Shown here: piece by piece, positions 42,956-50,190 of the stretch
How positions within the stretch are numbered: the first letter of the stretch is position 1
Layout: each line of letters starts with the position of its first letter
DNA from: CAIPAT01 sp041665605
Lineage (GTDB): Bacteria; Verrucomicrobiota; Lentisphaeria; Victivallales; Victivallaceae
DNA: 64,000 nucleotides
Direction: 5' to 3'
NCBI GenBank assembly: GCA_041665605.1
Contig: JBAYIO010000014.1
Span: forward strand, 1 to 64,000
The notes under the pieces: generated by a model
What the model saw: only the letters and a program-made list of their open reading frames with translations
Database searches by the model: none
Told to the model about the DNA's origin: nothing
Position numbers and translations under genes: made by a program

Positions 42956-44140
42956 ATGACGAAGATATCATACAGCTATGATAATTATAATACGCCGGGC
43001 GCATCCGGCGGCGGCAGAAAGTCGAAAAATGGCGGGGTGAAAGCTGCCGTTACGATCTGTTTGCTGATCGGACTGATCGTCGGCGCGTTTTATGCCTACC
43101 AGGCTTTTAAAAGCAGGCGCGCCGCGCAAACGCAGAATAAGCCGGCTCCGGTATATCTGGAAAAACCGGCTCCGATCGCCAAGCCGGTTCCTGTCGCGCC
43201 GGTGAAAGCTCCGGCAAGGGTTAAACCGGTTCCGCCGGCTGCCGCCGTCGAACCCGTCTCTGAGATTAAACCGGTATCCGCGCCCGCTCCGCTTGTCGCC
43301 GCCGAAGAAAAAACCGTCGTCAAGTCTGATGTCAGGATTGTTGCGCCGGTTGCTATTAAGCCGGCTGTTCCGGTAAATCTGCCGCCGCTGGATGAAAACG
43401 CGGTTACGGAAATCTGTGTCAAAGCGGAAGCCGCGATGAAAGCAGGGGAGCCGGTCAAGGCCAGGCAACTGGCGGAGTCCGCGCTGGATATGAAAAATTT
43501 GCCGGAAAGCAATCCGCTCTGGCTGCGCGCCGCGGAAGTACTCAGTTCCGCCAACACCAAACTGCTGCTGACAGATATTCCGTTTCCCGGGAAGAAGATC
43601 AACTATGTCTGCAAAAGCACGGATTATCTGCAGAATATCGCTTCGGCGCACAACACTTCGATCGACCTCATTCAGATCAGCAACCATATGAAAAGCGCTG
43701 ACAGCAGCATCTGGGAAGGCCGCGTGTTCAGAATCTATAAAGGCGACTGGCGCGTCCGGATTTCCAAGAAAACACTGATGCTATATTTATATGACGGAGA
43801 TAAGCTGTTTAAAATCTATCATGTCGGGATTGGCCGTGAAAACCGCACTCCTGAAGGGGTGTTTGTTGTAAAATCAAAGGTAAAGGAGCCGACATGGTAT
43901 GCTCCCAGCGGCAAGGTAGTTCCATACAGCGGGGCGCAGAATGTCATCGGCTCCCGCTGGCTCAGTCTGGCGCCGGAGGGCGGCACGGACAAAGGGTTGC
44001 TGGGGTATGGCATTCACGGAACGGCCGATCCGGACAGTATCGGCAAGACCGTCAGCAACGGATGTGTCCGGATGAGAAATGCTGAAGTCGAGGAGTTATT
44101 CATGATAATTCCGCGGCTGACGCCGGTGACGATCGAGTAA
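42956..44140 (+). CDS. L,D-transpeptidase with LysM-like domain, membrane-anchored
   Basis: 394 residues from ATG 42956, chosen for AGGGGG six bases ahead; earlier in-frame ATGs lack such a site. A transmembrane helix (~30-50) is followed by a Pro/Ala/Val/Lys-rich spacer (~55-150), a short helical part, a LysM-like segment (Y-V-C-K-S-T-D-Y-L-Q-N-I-A then L-I-Q-I-S-N), and a YkuD domain (~265-394). The catalytic motif is intact: Y-G-I-H-G-T ... S-I-G ... S-N-G-C-V-R-M, with Cys as nucleophile. It would form 3-3 cross-links in peptidoglycan or attach proteins to it, acting outside the inner membrane. Confidence 0.92.
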   Translation: MTKISYSYDNYNTPGASGGGRKSKNGGVKAAVTICLLIGLIVGAFYAYQAFKSRRAAQTQNKPAPVYLEKPAPIAKPVPVAPVKAPARVKPVPPAAAVEPVSEIKPVSAPAPLVAAEEKTVVKSDVRIVAPVAIKPAVPVNLPPLDENAVTEICVKAEAAMKAGEPVKARQLAESALDMKNLPESNPLWLRAAEVLSSANTKLLLTDIPFPGKKINYVCKSTDYLQNIASAHNTSIDLIQISNHMKSADSSIWEGRVFRIYKGDWRVRISKKTLMLYLYDGDKLFKIYHVGIGRENRTPEGVFVVKSKVKEPTWYAPSGKVVPYSGAQNVIGSRWLSLAPEGGTDKGLLGYGIHGTADPDSIGKTVSNGCVRMRNAEVEELFMIIPRLTPVTIE

Positions 44141-44201
44141 AGAATCAATAAAATCAAATATAATGACAGCATTAAATCTAAACAGGGGGAAGTAAAACAT
44201 T

Positions 44202-45170
44202 ATGGCGGAAATCAGTCTGGAATTTGAAAAGCCCATTATTGAACTGGAAAAGAAGCTGAAGGAATGGATTGAATTAAGCAAGACAAACAAAATAGAATTA
44301 GGTGACGAAGTGAGCGCATTAAAGAAAAAATTAGCGGACACCATGAAGAACGTCTATGATTCAATGACCCCCTGGCAGCGTGTCCAGCTTGCCAGGCATC
44401 CGGAAAGACCCTACACACTTGATTATATCAGTTGCATTTTTACCGATTTCATGGAATTTCACGGCGACCGCCGGATGCGCGATGATGCCGCAATCGTCGG
44501 CGGATTTGCCAAATTCGACGGGAAGCCGGTAATGTTAATCGGCACCCAGAAAGGGCGCAATACTAAAGAGAATGTTTTCCGCAATTTCGGCTGGCCGCAT
44601 CCGGAAGGCTACAGAAAGGCTTTGCGCCTGATGCAGCTTGCCGACCTGGCAAAAGCTCCGATTATAACTTTTATTGATACTCCCGGAGCATTCCCCGGAA
44701 TAGCCTCGGAAGAACGCCATATCGGGGAAGCCATCGCCGTTAACATGCGCGAAATGTTCGGGCTGAAGGTTCCGGTTATTTCAGTTATCATCGGCGAGGG
44801 CGGCAGCGGCGGCGCAATCGGCATCGGCGTCGGTAACCGCATCCTGATCCTGGAAAACTCCTATTATTCTGTAATTACGCCGGAAGGCTGCGCGGCTATT
44901 CTGTGGAATGACCGTTCTTATGCGGAAAAAGCGGCTGAAGCGCTTAACCTGACAGCCAACGACCTCAAGCGCCTGAATGTCGCCGATGAAATTGTTTCCG
45001 AGCCGCTTGGCGGCGCTCATAAAGACCCGGTCAAGGCGGCGGATCTGCTCAAAGCCTCGCTCAAAAAACACCTGAATGAACTCAGGAAAATGACTCCGGA
45101 AGAACTCATGGAAAACCGCTATAAGAAGTTCCGCGCCATTTCCGTATTTACAGAAGGGGAAAAGGCGTGA
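44202..45170 (+). CDS. accA: acetyl-CoA carboxylase carboxyltransferase subunit alpha
   Basis: 322 residues, normal AccA length. Coiled N-terminus then H-P-x-R-P-Y-T-L-D-Y-I, H-G-D-R, G-T-Q-K-G-R-N-T-K-E-N, D-T-P-G-A-F-P-G-I-A-S-E-E-R and I-G-E-G-G-S-G-G-A-I-G-I-G, the oxyanion-forming glycines of the carboxyltransferase. It transfers carboxyl from carboxybiotin to acetyl-CoA for fatty acid synthesis, with AccD as partner (not in this window). Its stop overlaps the following acetyltransferase start as GTGA. Confidence 0.97.
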   Translation: MAEISLEFEKPIIELEKKLKEWIELSKTNKIELGDEVSALKKKLADTMKNVYDSMTPWQRVQLARHPERPYTLDYISCIFTDFMEFHGDRRMRDDAAIVGGFAKFDGKPVMLIGTQKGRNTKENVFRNFGWPHPEGYRKALRLMQLADLAKAPIITFIDTPGAFPGIASEERHIGEAIAVNMREMFGLKVPVISVIIGEGGSGGAIGIGVGNRILILENSYYSVITPEGCAAILWNDRSYAEKAAEALNLTANDLKRLNVADEIVSEPLGGAHKDPVKAADLLKASLKKHLNELRKMTPEELMENRYKKFRAISVFTEGEKA

Positions 45171-45643
45171 CCTCGAAAAAGCCGATAGTCCGTCTGGCGG
45201 AAGATAAGGATGTTGAGCAGATTCAGCAGTTGCTGGATATGTACGCCCGCGACCAGATCATTCTGGCCAGGACGCGGGAGGACATTCTGGAGAACCTCAA
45301 CCGTTTTATTGTCGCGGATGCCGACGGCGAAATCAAGGGCTGTGTCGCTATCCGCGATTTCGGCAATGATCTGCTTGAAGTCCGCTCTCTGGCGGTTCAG
45401 CCGGATTGTTTCGGCCGGGGTATCGGACGTGCTCTGATTGAGGAGTTGATCCGGATACTTGAAGCCGAAAGACATTCCTTCCGGCTTTTCGCGCTGACTT
45501 ACAAAACCGACTTCTTTGTCAAGCTCGGATTTCAGCGGGTCAGCATGGACATGTTCCCCGAAAAGATCTGGAGCGACTGCGTCAAGTGTCCCAAGAAAGA
45601 GCACTGCGACGAAGAAGCCGTTCTGCTTGACCGCAAGCAATAG
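45167..45643 (+). CDS. GNAT N-acetyltransferase, stand-alone N-acetylglutamate synthase type
   Basis: 158 residues starting with GTG 45167, overlapping the accA stop by four bases. GNAT acetyl-CoA site is clear: V-R-S-L-A-V-Q-P-D-C-F-G-R-G-I-G-R-A-L. The C-terminal pattern K-I-W-S-D-C-V-K-C-P-K ... C-D-E-E-A matches the GNAT half of ArgA and short stand-alone NAGS proteins, which make N-acetylglutamate, the first step of arginine synthesis. There is no amino-acid-kinase domain. Coupling to accA places two acetyl-CoA-using enzymes in one operon. Confidence 0.85.
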   Translation: MTSKKPIVRLAEDKDVEQIQQLLDMYARDQIILARTREDILENLNRFIVADADGEIKGCVAIRDFGNDLLEVRSLAVQPDCFGRGIGRALIEELIRILEAERHSFRLFALTYKTDFFVKLGFQRVSMDMFPEKIWSDCVKCPKKEHCDEEAVLLDRKQ

Positions 45644-45687
45644 CGCACCGCCGCTAAATTACATCCTCTGAAGGCCCGGGAGTCGTT

Positions 45688-46626
45688 ATGTCCTTCGAAG
45701 AGCGAAACATTTCCGCAGTGGTTGAAGGCGATGCCGACGGCCGCCGCCTGGATCTATGGCTTACCGCCAGATTCACCTATCGTTCCCGGAATCAGTGGCA
45801 GACGATAATCCGCGAGGGGAAAATCCTGGTCAACGGCGCTTCCGTCCGCAGTTCGCGCGTACTCCATACCGGTGACGTCGTCGCCTTTATCCCGGACATT
45901 GAAGAACCTGACGTGGTCATGGATTATTCGATAATTTATGAGGATGAATACTTGTTTGTCGTGAACAAAGGCGGACATCTGCCCTGCCATCCCGCCGGGC
46001 CGTTCTACCGCAACACGCTCTGGTATGATATGTCGCAGAAATACGGCAGGGTGTTTATCGTCAACCGCCTGGACCGCGAAACTTCCGGCCTGATGCTGGC
46101 GGCCAGAGACAGCGTTACAGCTTCAAATCTCTCCGCGATGCTGATGGACGACCGGTTGAAAAAGAAGTATTACGCGCTGGTTTTCGGTAACTTCACCCGG
46201 CGGATTGAAGCCGGCGGCCGGCTGGTCAAAGATACTGCCAGCCGGGTCATGAAAAAGCGGAAATTTGTCATGGAGTCCGATTTCAAGGGCGATCCGGCAG
46301 CGGCGGAGACCGCGTTTACGCTCCTTGAACCGGCAGCATTTGACGGGCGGTACTCGACAGTGCGCGCGATTCCGGAAACCGGACGGCTGCATCAGATCCG
46401 CGCCACGCTGTGTTCGCTCGGGTTTCCGCTGCTGGGCGACAAACTCTACGGGCCGGACGATAACCTTTATCTGAAGCTTGCCGGTGACCTCATCACCCCG
46501 GAAGAGTGGAACACTCTGGTGTTGACGCGCCAGGCGCTTCATGCATATTATCTGAGTTTCCCGCATCCCCGTTCCGGTGAAAACATGGAATTTGAGGCAG
46601 CCATTCCCGACGATATGAAAGTGTGA
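45688..46626 (+). CDS. RluA-family pseudouridine synthase
   Basis: 312 residues. N-terminal S4 RNA-binding domain (~15-75: R-R-L-D-L-W-L, I-R-E-G-K-I-L-V-N-G) and a catalytic domain with V-N-R-L-D-R-E-T-S-G-L, where the Asp is the catalytic residue. G-R-L-H-Q-I-R and G-D-K-L-Y-G-P are further family marks. It modifies rRNA or tRNA uridines; the target position cannot be told. GGGAG precedes the ATG. It converges on ruvA with only seven bases between stops. Confidence 0.92.
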   Translation: MSFEERNISAVVEGDADGRRLDLWLTARFTYRSRNQWQTIIREGKILVNGASVRSSRVLHTGDVVAFIPDIEEPDVVMDYSIIYEDEYLFVVNKGGHLPCHPAGPFYRNTLWYDMSQKYGRVFIVNRLDRETSGLMLAARDSVTASNLSAMLMDDRLKKKYYALVFGNFTRRIEAGGRLVKDTASRVMKKRKFVMESDFKGDPAAAETAFTLLEPAAFDGRYSTVRAIPETGRLHQIRATLCSLGFPLLGDKLYGPDDNLYLKLAGDLITPEEWNTLVLTRQALHAYYLSFPHPRSGENMEFEAAIPDDMKV

Positions 46627-46633
46627 TCTGCCG

Positions 46634-47245
46634 TCAACTGTTAAGCGCCTGCAGGGCTTTGCGGATAAGGTTCTCGCTGGAACACTCTTTTTCCGGTATT
46701 TCCTCGACGATTTTTTGCAGTACCTTGCGGATTTTTTCCGACTTGAAGCCGAGCTGTTCCAGCGCCAGCAATGCATCTTCCGCCGCCGCCGCCACGGTAT
46801 CCGGGACGGTCCTGCCGGTGGAGACGCTTAATGCCGGGGCCAGCTTGCCTATTTTGTCACGCAGTTCGACCAGCAGGCGTTCGGCGGTTTTGGGGCCGAT
46901 GCCGCTGATGCGTTTGATTACGTTTAAATCGCGGTTGACCACGGCGGAGCAGAACGACGACACCGGCAGGCTGCTGAGAATGCTCAGCGCCAGCTTCGGG
47001 CCGACGCCGGTAGCGCCGAGCAGTATCTCGAAAAGCTGTTTTTCCTCGGGAGTGGAGAAGCCGTACAGACTGATGGCATCCTCGCGCACCTGGGTGTTGA
47101 TCAGCAGAATGACTTCCGAATTCGCCTTCGGCAGCCGGTCGTAAGTGCTCATGGGAATAGACACCAGATACCCTACGCCGTGAACATCCATCACCACCTG
47201 GGTCAGATTGATCTCCTGCAGTATGCCTTTAAGCCTGGCAATCAT
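46634..47245 (-). CDS. ruvA: Holliday junction branch-migration protein RuvA
   Basis: 203 residues, typical RuvA length. N-terminal OB fold (M-I-A-R-L-K-G, D-V-H-G-V-G-Y), then two helix-hairpin-helix motifs (G-A-T-G-V-G-P-K-L-A-L and I-S-G-I-G-P-K-T-A-E-R-L) and a C-terminal three-helix domain that contacts RuvB (A-L-L-A-L-E-Q-L-G). AAGGAG lies before the ATG. RuvB and RuvC are not in this window. Confidence 0.97.
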   Translation of the reverse strand: MIARLKGILQEINLTQVVMDVHGVGYLVSIPMSTYDRLPKANSEVILLINTQVREDAISLYGFSTPEEKQLFEILLGATGVGPKLALSILSSLPVSSFCSAVVNRDLNVIKRISGIGPKTAERLLVELRDKIGKLAPALSVSTGRTVPDTVAAAAEDALLALEQLGFKSEKIRKVLQKIVEEIPEKECSSENLIRKALQALNS

Positions 47246-47272
47246 AATGTCTCCTTTGCTCCGTTTATAGTA

Positions 47273-48145
47273 TTACTTCAGCGTTATTTCCATTGAGATG
47301 TCGGCGGCTTTGACCGAGTGGGTCAGCGCGCCGGCCGAGACGAAATCAACCCCGATTCTGCCGATGCCCGGAATGCGCTGGAGCGTGATTCCGCCGCTGG
47401 CTTCGAGTCTGGCGCGTCCGGCATTGATTTTCACGGCCTCGGCCATCTGCGCGTCAGTCATGTTGTCCAGCAGGATATATTCCGCGCCGGACTCGGCGGC
47501 TTCGCGCACTTCGTCCAGATTATCGGCTTCGACTTCGATTTCCAGTTCCGGATATTTCTCCCTGGCCCGCAGGACGGAACGGGTAATGCCCTTTTCGCCT
47601 TCCAGTCCGGCCAGTTCGCGGTGGTTGTCCTTGATCATGATCCGGTCATAAAGCCCGATGCGGTGGTTGGATGCGCCGCCGGCGGCGACGGCGTATTTTT
47701 CCAGATTGCGCCAGCCGGGCGTGGTCTTCCTGGTGTCCAGCACCACGGTGCTGGTGTCTTTCAGCAGCTCCGCATAACGGCGGGACGTGGTGGCAATCCC
47801 GCACAGCCGCTGCAGAAAATTGAGGGCGGTGCGCTCTGCGGTCAACAGCGCCCGCGCCCGTCCGGAAATCTTTGCCAGCGGGGTGCCGGACTGGCAGAAA
47901 TCACCATCCCTGGCCAGCGGCTCCCAGACCAGCGACCGGTCGACCGCCTTGAACACCCGTTCAGCCACCGCCAATCCGGCGCAAACGCAGTCTTCCTTGC
48001 AGTTCAGCAGCGCGGCGGCCATGGTATTTTCCGGAATCACGGCGCTGCTGGTCGTGTCGCCGCGGCCGTTAAGGTCTTCCTCCAGCGCCAGCTTGATCAG
48101 AATATCGACTCGGTTGAAATCGATCTGCGGCAATATTTTATTCAT
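47273..48145 (-). CDS. nadC: nicotinate-nucleotide pyrophosphorylase (carboxylating)
   Basis: 290 residues from ATG 48145 (AAGGA seven bases ahead; a TTG two codons earlier is unlikely). Converts quinolinate plus PRPP to nicotinate mononucleotide in de novo NAD synthesis. Motifs: A-L-E-E-D-L-N-G-R-G-D-T-T, E-R-T-A-L-N-F-L-Q-R-L-C-G-I-A-T, D-T-R-K-T-T-P-G-W-R, A-A-G-G-A-S-N-H-R and a C-terminal E-A-S-G-G-I-T. The gene lies between ruvA and ymdB, all on the minus strand with short gaps. Confidence 0.97.
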   Translation of the reverse strand: MNKILPQIDFNRVDILIKLALEEDLNGRGDTTSSAVIPENTMAAALLNCKEDCVCAGLAVAERVFKAVDRSLVWEPLARDGDFCQSGTPLAKISGRARALLTAERTALNFLQRLCGIATTSRRYAELLKDTSTVVLDTRKTTPGWRNLEKYAVAAGGASNHRIGLYDRIMIKDNHRELAGLEGEKGITRSVLRAREKYPELEIEVEADNLDEVREAAESGAEYILLDNMTDAQMAEAVKINAGRARLEASGGITLQRIPGIGRIGVDFVSAGALTHSVKAADISMEITLK

Positions 48146-48156
48146 AAGCAATCCTT

Positions 48157-48942
48157 CTAAATACTGGACATCCTGGAAATGTTCTTAATTGAGGTCGCCC
48201 GTCCGGTCATGTGATCGTACGTCACGACCGCCGCATCCAGCCGGATACCGGTTTCCACCACCGGCAGCGCTTTCGGCATGCCGGAACGGAACTTGTCAAC
48301 CACCGCCTGAACATCCCTGCCCAGAATGGAGCATTCCGCCCCGGTCATTCCGACATCGGAGATGAATGCCGTGCCGCCTGGAAGCACTTTGGCGTCGGCG
48401 GTCTGCACATGGGTATGGGTTCCGAGCACCGCCGTGACCTTGCCGTTGAGAAAATACGCCATCGCGGCTTTCTCGCTGGTGGCTTCGGCGTGAAAATCAA
48501 CGATGATGCACTTGACTGACGGCGGTATTTCCTTCAGCACTTTTTCCGCTGTCTCAAACGGGCAGTAAGCGCTTTCGCGCACAAAAATTTTGCCCAGCAG
48601 ATTGATGACCGCGATCTCGCCGCCGCCGGGATTGCGGTAAACCCGCCAGCCACGGCCGGGTTGCAGACTGCTGAAGTTCGCCGGGCGGAGCACATTGTCC
48701 AACTGGACGATCTCCTGTTCGAAAGGCTTCTGGTCCCAGACATGGTCGCCGGTAGTGAAGACGTCAACGACGTCGGCTATCTCTTTAAGGCATTTTGCCG
48801 CCAGCCCGGCGCCGGCGGCGATATTCTCCGCATTCGCGATGCAGAAACTGCAATTGAACTCGCGCCGCAGTTCCGGAGCCAGTTCCAATACGGCTTTACG
48901 CCCGCCCTTGCCGACAATGTCGCCGATAAAAAGTAAATTCAT
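48157..48942 (-). CDS. ymdB: YmdB-family metallophosphoesterase
   Basis: 261 residues. Begins M-N-L-L-F-I-G-D-I-V-G-K-G-G-R, then N-A-E-N-I-A-A-G-A-G, T-T-G-D-H-V-W-D-Q-K, D-F-H-A-E-A-T-S-E-K and G-T-H-T-H-V-Q-T-A-D, the dinuclear-metal ligands of the TIGR00282 family. Bacillus YmdB hydrolyses 2',3'-cyclic nucleotides and affects biofilm and RNA turnover. It heads the nadC-ruvA run on the minus strand. Its upstream side faces the repeat island that begins near 49030. Confidence 0.92.
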   Translation of the reverse strand: MNLLFIGDIVGKGGRKAVLELAPELRREFNCSFCIANAENIAAGAGLAAKCLKEIADVVDVFTTGDHVWDQKPFEQEIVQLDNVLRPANFSSLQPGRGWRVYRNPGGGEIAVINLLGKIFVRESAYCPFETAEKVLKEIPPSVKCIIVDFHAEATSEKAAMAYFLNGKVTAVLGTHTHVQTADAKVLPGGTAFISDVGMTGAECSILGRDVQAVVDKFRSGMPKALPVVETGIRLDAAVVTYDHMTGRATSIKNISRMSSI

Positions 48943-49141
48943 GTAACCCTCGGTAAAGATCGTTTGTTCAAAATGATAAAATAATATCCTTTCGGATTTT
49001 ATCCAATCTCAAATCGTTTTTTAATGCCAGGAAATCAGTCATTCCGGACATTTTGGACACATGTTCCGCACAACGCGTTTTTCCGCAACGGGTACTATGG
49101 GCCATTCTGGACAACCACATGCACATTTTGGACAGCCTTCT

Positions 49142-49159
49142 CCCATAAGACCCATAGGC
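49142..49159. repeat. two-unit copy of the 9-bp minisatellite
   Basis: Units CCCATAAGA and CCCATAGGC followed by CCCATTG. Flanks on both sides are the same as those of the eleven-unit array at 49495, so this is the unexpanded form of that array. Confidence 0.9.
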
Positions 49160-49187
49160 CCCATTGTTTCTCCCTGCGCCAGCACCC

Positions 49188-49220
49188 CACTCCGACACTT
49201 TGGAGTGTCGTTGAGCACAA
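49188..49220. repeat. 33-bp hairpin repeat, copy 1
   Basis: Contains CGACACT at 49193-49199, loop TTGG and AGTGTCG at 49204-49210, followed by TTGAGCACAA. Identical to the three other copies. Confidence 0.92.
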
Positions 49221-49277
49221 CGGTTTTCAGTTTTACAAACATTCCGGACACCCATCCTGCCCATTTTGGACAGCCCC

Positions 49278-49310
49278 CACTCCGACACTTTGGAGTGTCG
49301 TTGAGCACAA
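49278..49310. repeat. 33-bp hairpin repeat, copy 2
   Basis: Identical to copy 1. It is followed by the three-stem element at 49318 rather than by the usual GGTTTTCAG flank. Confidence 0.92.
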
Positions 49311-49317
49311 TGCTTTC

Positions 49318-49381
49318 GGTGTAGCGCTCTCGCTCTGCGAGAGGAATTCCGATCCCCGTCCGGGACGGACGGCACTACACC
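49318..49381. repeat. three-stem palindromic element between hairpin copies 2 and 3
   Basis: Outer arms GGTGTAG at 49318-49324 and CTACACC at 49375-49381 enclose two perfect hairpins: CTCTCGC/GCGAGAG (49327-49333 and 49337-49343) and CCGTC/GACGG (49356-49360 and 49364-49368). The arrangement could extrude as a cruciform or fold in RNA as a three-way junction. It looks like a small inserted palindromic element; no target duplication was recognised. Confidence 0.75.
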
Positions 49382-49402
49382 AAATCCATCTTGGACAGCC
49401 CC

Positions 49403-49435
49403 CACTCCGACACTTTGGAGTGTCGTTGAGCACAA
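49403..49435. repeat. 33-bp hairpin repeat, copy 3
   Basis: Identical to copies 1, 2 and 4; followed by the same GGTTTTCAGTTTTAC flank as copy 1. Confidence 0.92.
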
Positions 49436-49494
49436 CGGTTTTCAGTTTTACAAACATTCTGGACACCCATCCTGCACATTTTGGACAGCCTTCT

Positions 49495-49593
49495 CCCATA
49501 AGACCCATAGGCCCCATAGGCCCCATAAGACCCATAGGCCCCATAAGACCCATAGGCCCCATAAGACCCATAGGCCCCATAAGACCCATAGGC
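49495..49593. repeat. 9-bp minisatellite, eleven units
   Basis: Eleven units of CCCATARGM (CCCATAAGA or CCCATAGGC, mostly alternating), then a truncated CCCATTG. The corresponding block at 49142 has two units, so the array has expanded or contracted recently. Confidence 0.95.
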
Positions 49594-49620
49594 CCCATTG
49601 TTTCTCCCTGCGCCAGCCCC

Positions 49621-49653
49621 CACTCCGACACTTTGGAGTGTCGTTGAGCACAA
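49621..49653. repeat. 33-bp hairpin repeat, copy 4
   Basis: Identical to the other three copies; the downstream flank has diverged slightly (GGTTTTCATTTTATC). Confidence 0.92.
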
Positions 49654-49729
49654 CGGTTTTCATTTTATCAACCATTTTGGATACCGCCCCGCATATTCTG
49701 GACACCCACCGTGTATGCCGTTTTTCTCA

Positions 49730-49801
49730 CTTTTCTCGCTTTTCTCGCTTTTCCCACTTTTCTCGCTTTTCCCACTTTTCTCGCTTTTCTTGCTTTTCTC
49801 G
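49730..49801. repeat. pyrimidine-rich 9-bp minisatellite, eight units
   Basis: Eight units of CTTTTCYYR (CTTTTCTCG, CTTTTCCCA and one CTTTTCTTG). A short echo of the same array is at 49895-49921, after a second copy of the GTGTATGCCGT flank. Confidence 0.92.
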
Positions 49802-49994
49802 CTTTCCACTTCTCCCGCTTTCCGGCTGCTCCGACAACATTTTGGACATCGCCACCGCACATTCTGCACACCCCCTGTGTATGCCGTCTTCAACACTTTT
49901 CCCGCTTTTCTCGCTTTCCACTTTTTATATTTTGCCAGTGCATCAAGTATCTACATATAGTAAATTTGTCAACAAAAACTGTGCACTAGATATG

Positions 49995-50052
49995 TAAGAC
50001 ATTTGTATACAGTGTCTTATCGCTTGAAAAATGATAAATTTTACCGGTAAAA
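49995..50052. promoter_or_regulatory. two palindromes upstream of the secreted protein gene at 50191
   Basis: First, TAAGACA at 49995-50001 and TGTCTTA at 50013-50019 flank an 11-base centre that itself contains GTATAC. Second, TTTTACCGGTAAAA at 50039-50052 is a perfect 14-base palindrome. Both lie 140-200 bases before the ATG at 50191 in AT-rich DNA and are plausible operators. No convincing promoter could be fixed between them. Confidence 0.45.
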
Positions 50053-50190
50053 ATATACGAGTCCGCACCGTAAAACGGCAGTTTCCCGCACCGTTGTTGA
50101 TTCCTTGCCTTTATGAAGTAAATTAGGCATCATTCACAGTTATCTAATGAGTCTGGATTTTTGGATAGAAGCGCAAAAAGGAGTGTTTTC

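Larger units (their letters stand above)
49024..49925. repeat. non-coding island of nested direct and inverted repeats
   Basis: About 0.9 kb between divergent genes, composed almost wholly of repeated pieces. It holds four identical 33-base hairpin units, a three-stem palindromic element, two minisatellites with nine-base period, and about eleven copies of the short motif TTYYGGACA. Larger blocks are themselves duplicated: the segment from the motif at 49123 through the first hairpin recurs from 49479 with an expanded minisatellite, and a C-rich/T-rich block around 49690-49830 recurs in short form at 49857-49922. Open frames on both strands here show only repeat translation and no ribosome binding sites, so no gene is called. 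Confidence 0.85.

Noticed and set aside
49188..49653. CRISPR-like array (four identical repeats with intervening sequence)
   Set aside because: Gaps are 57, 92 and 185 bases, the intervening sequences are themselves repeated, there is no leader, and no cas gene is in the window.
49233..49653. Minus-strand open frames with Gly-Pro-Met/Gly-Leu-Met collagen-like repeats
   Set aside because: Several overlapping frames in the same repeats are equally open, none has a ribosome binding site, and they run through the hairpin units; they look like repeat translation.
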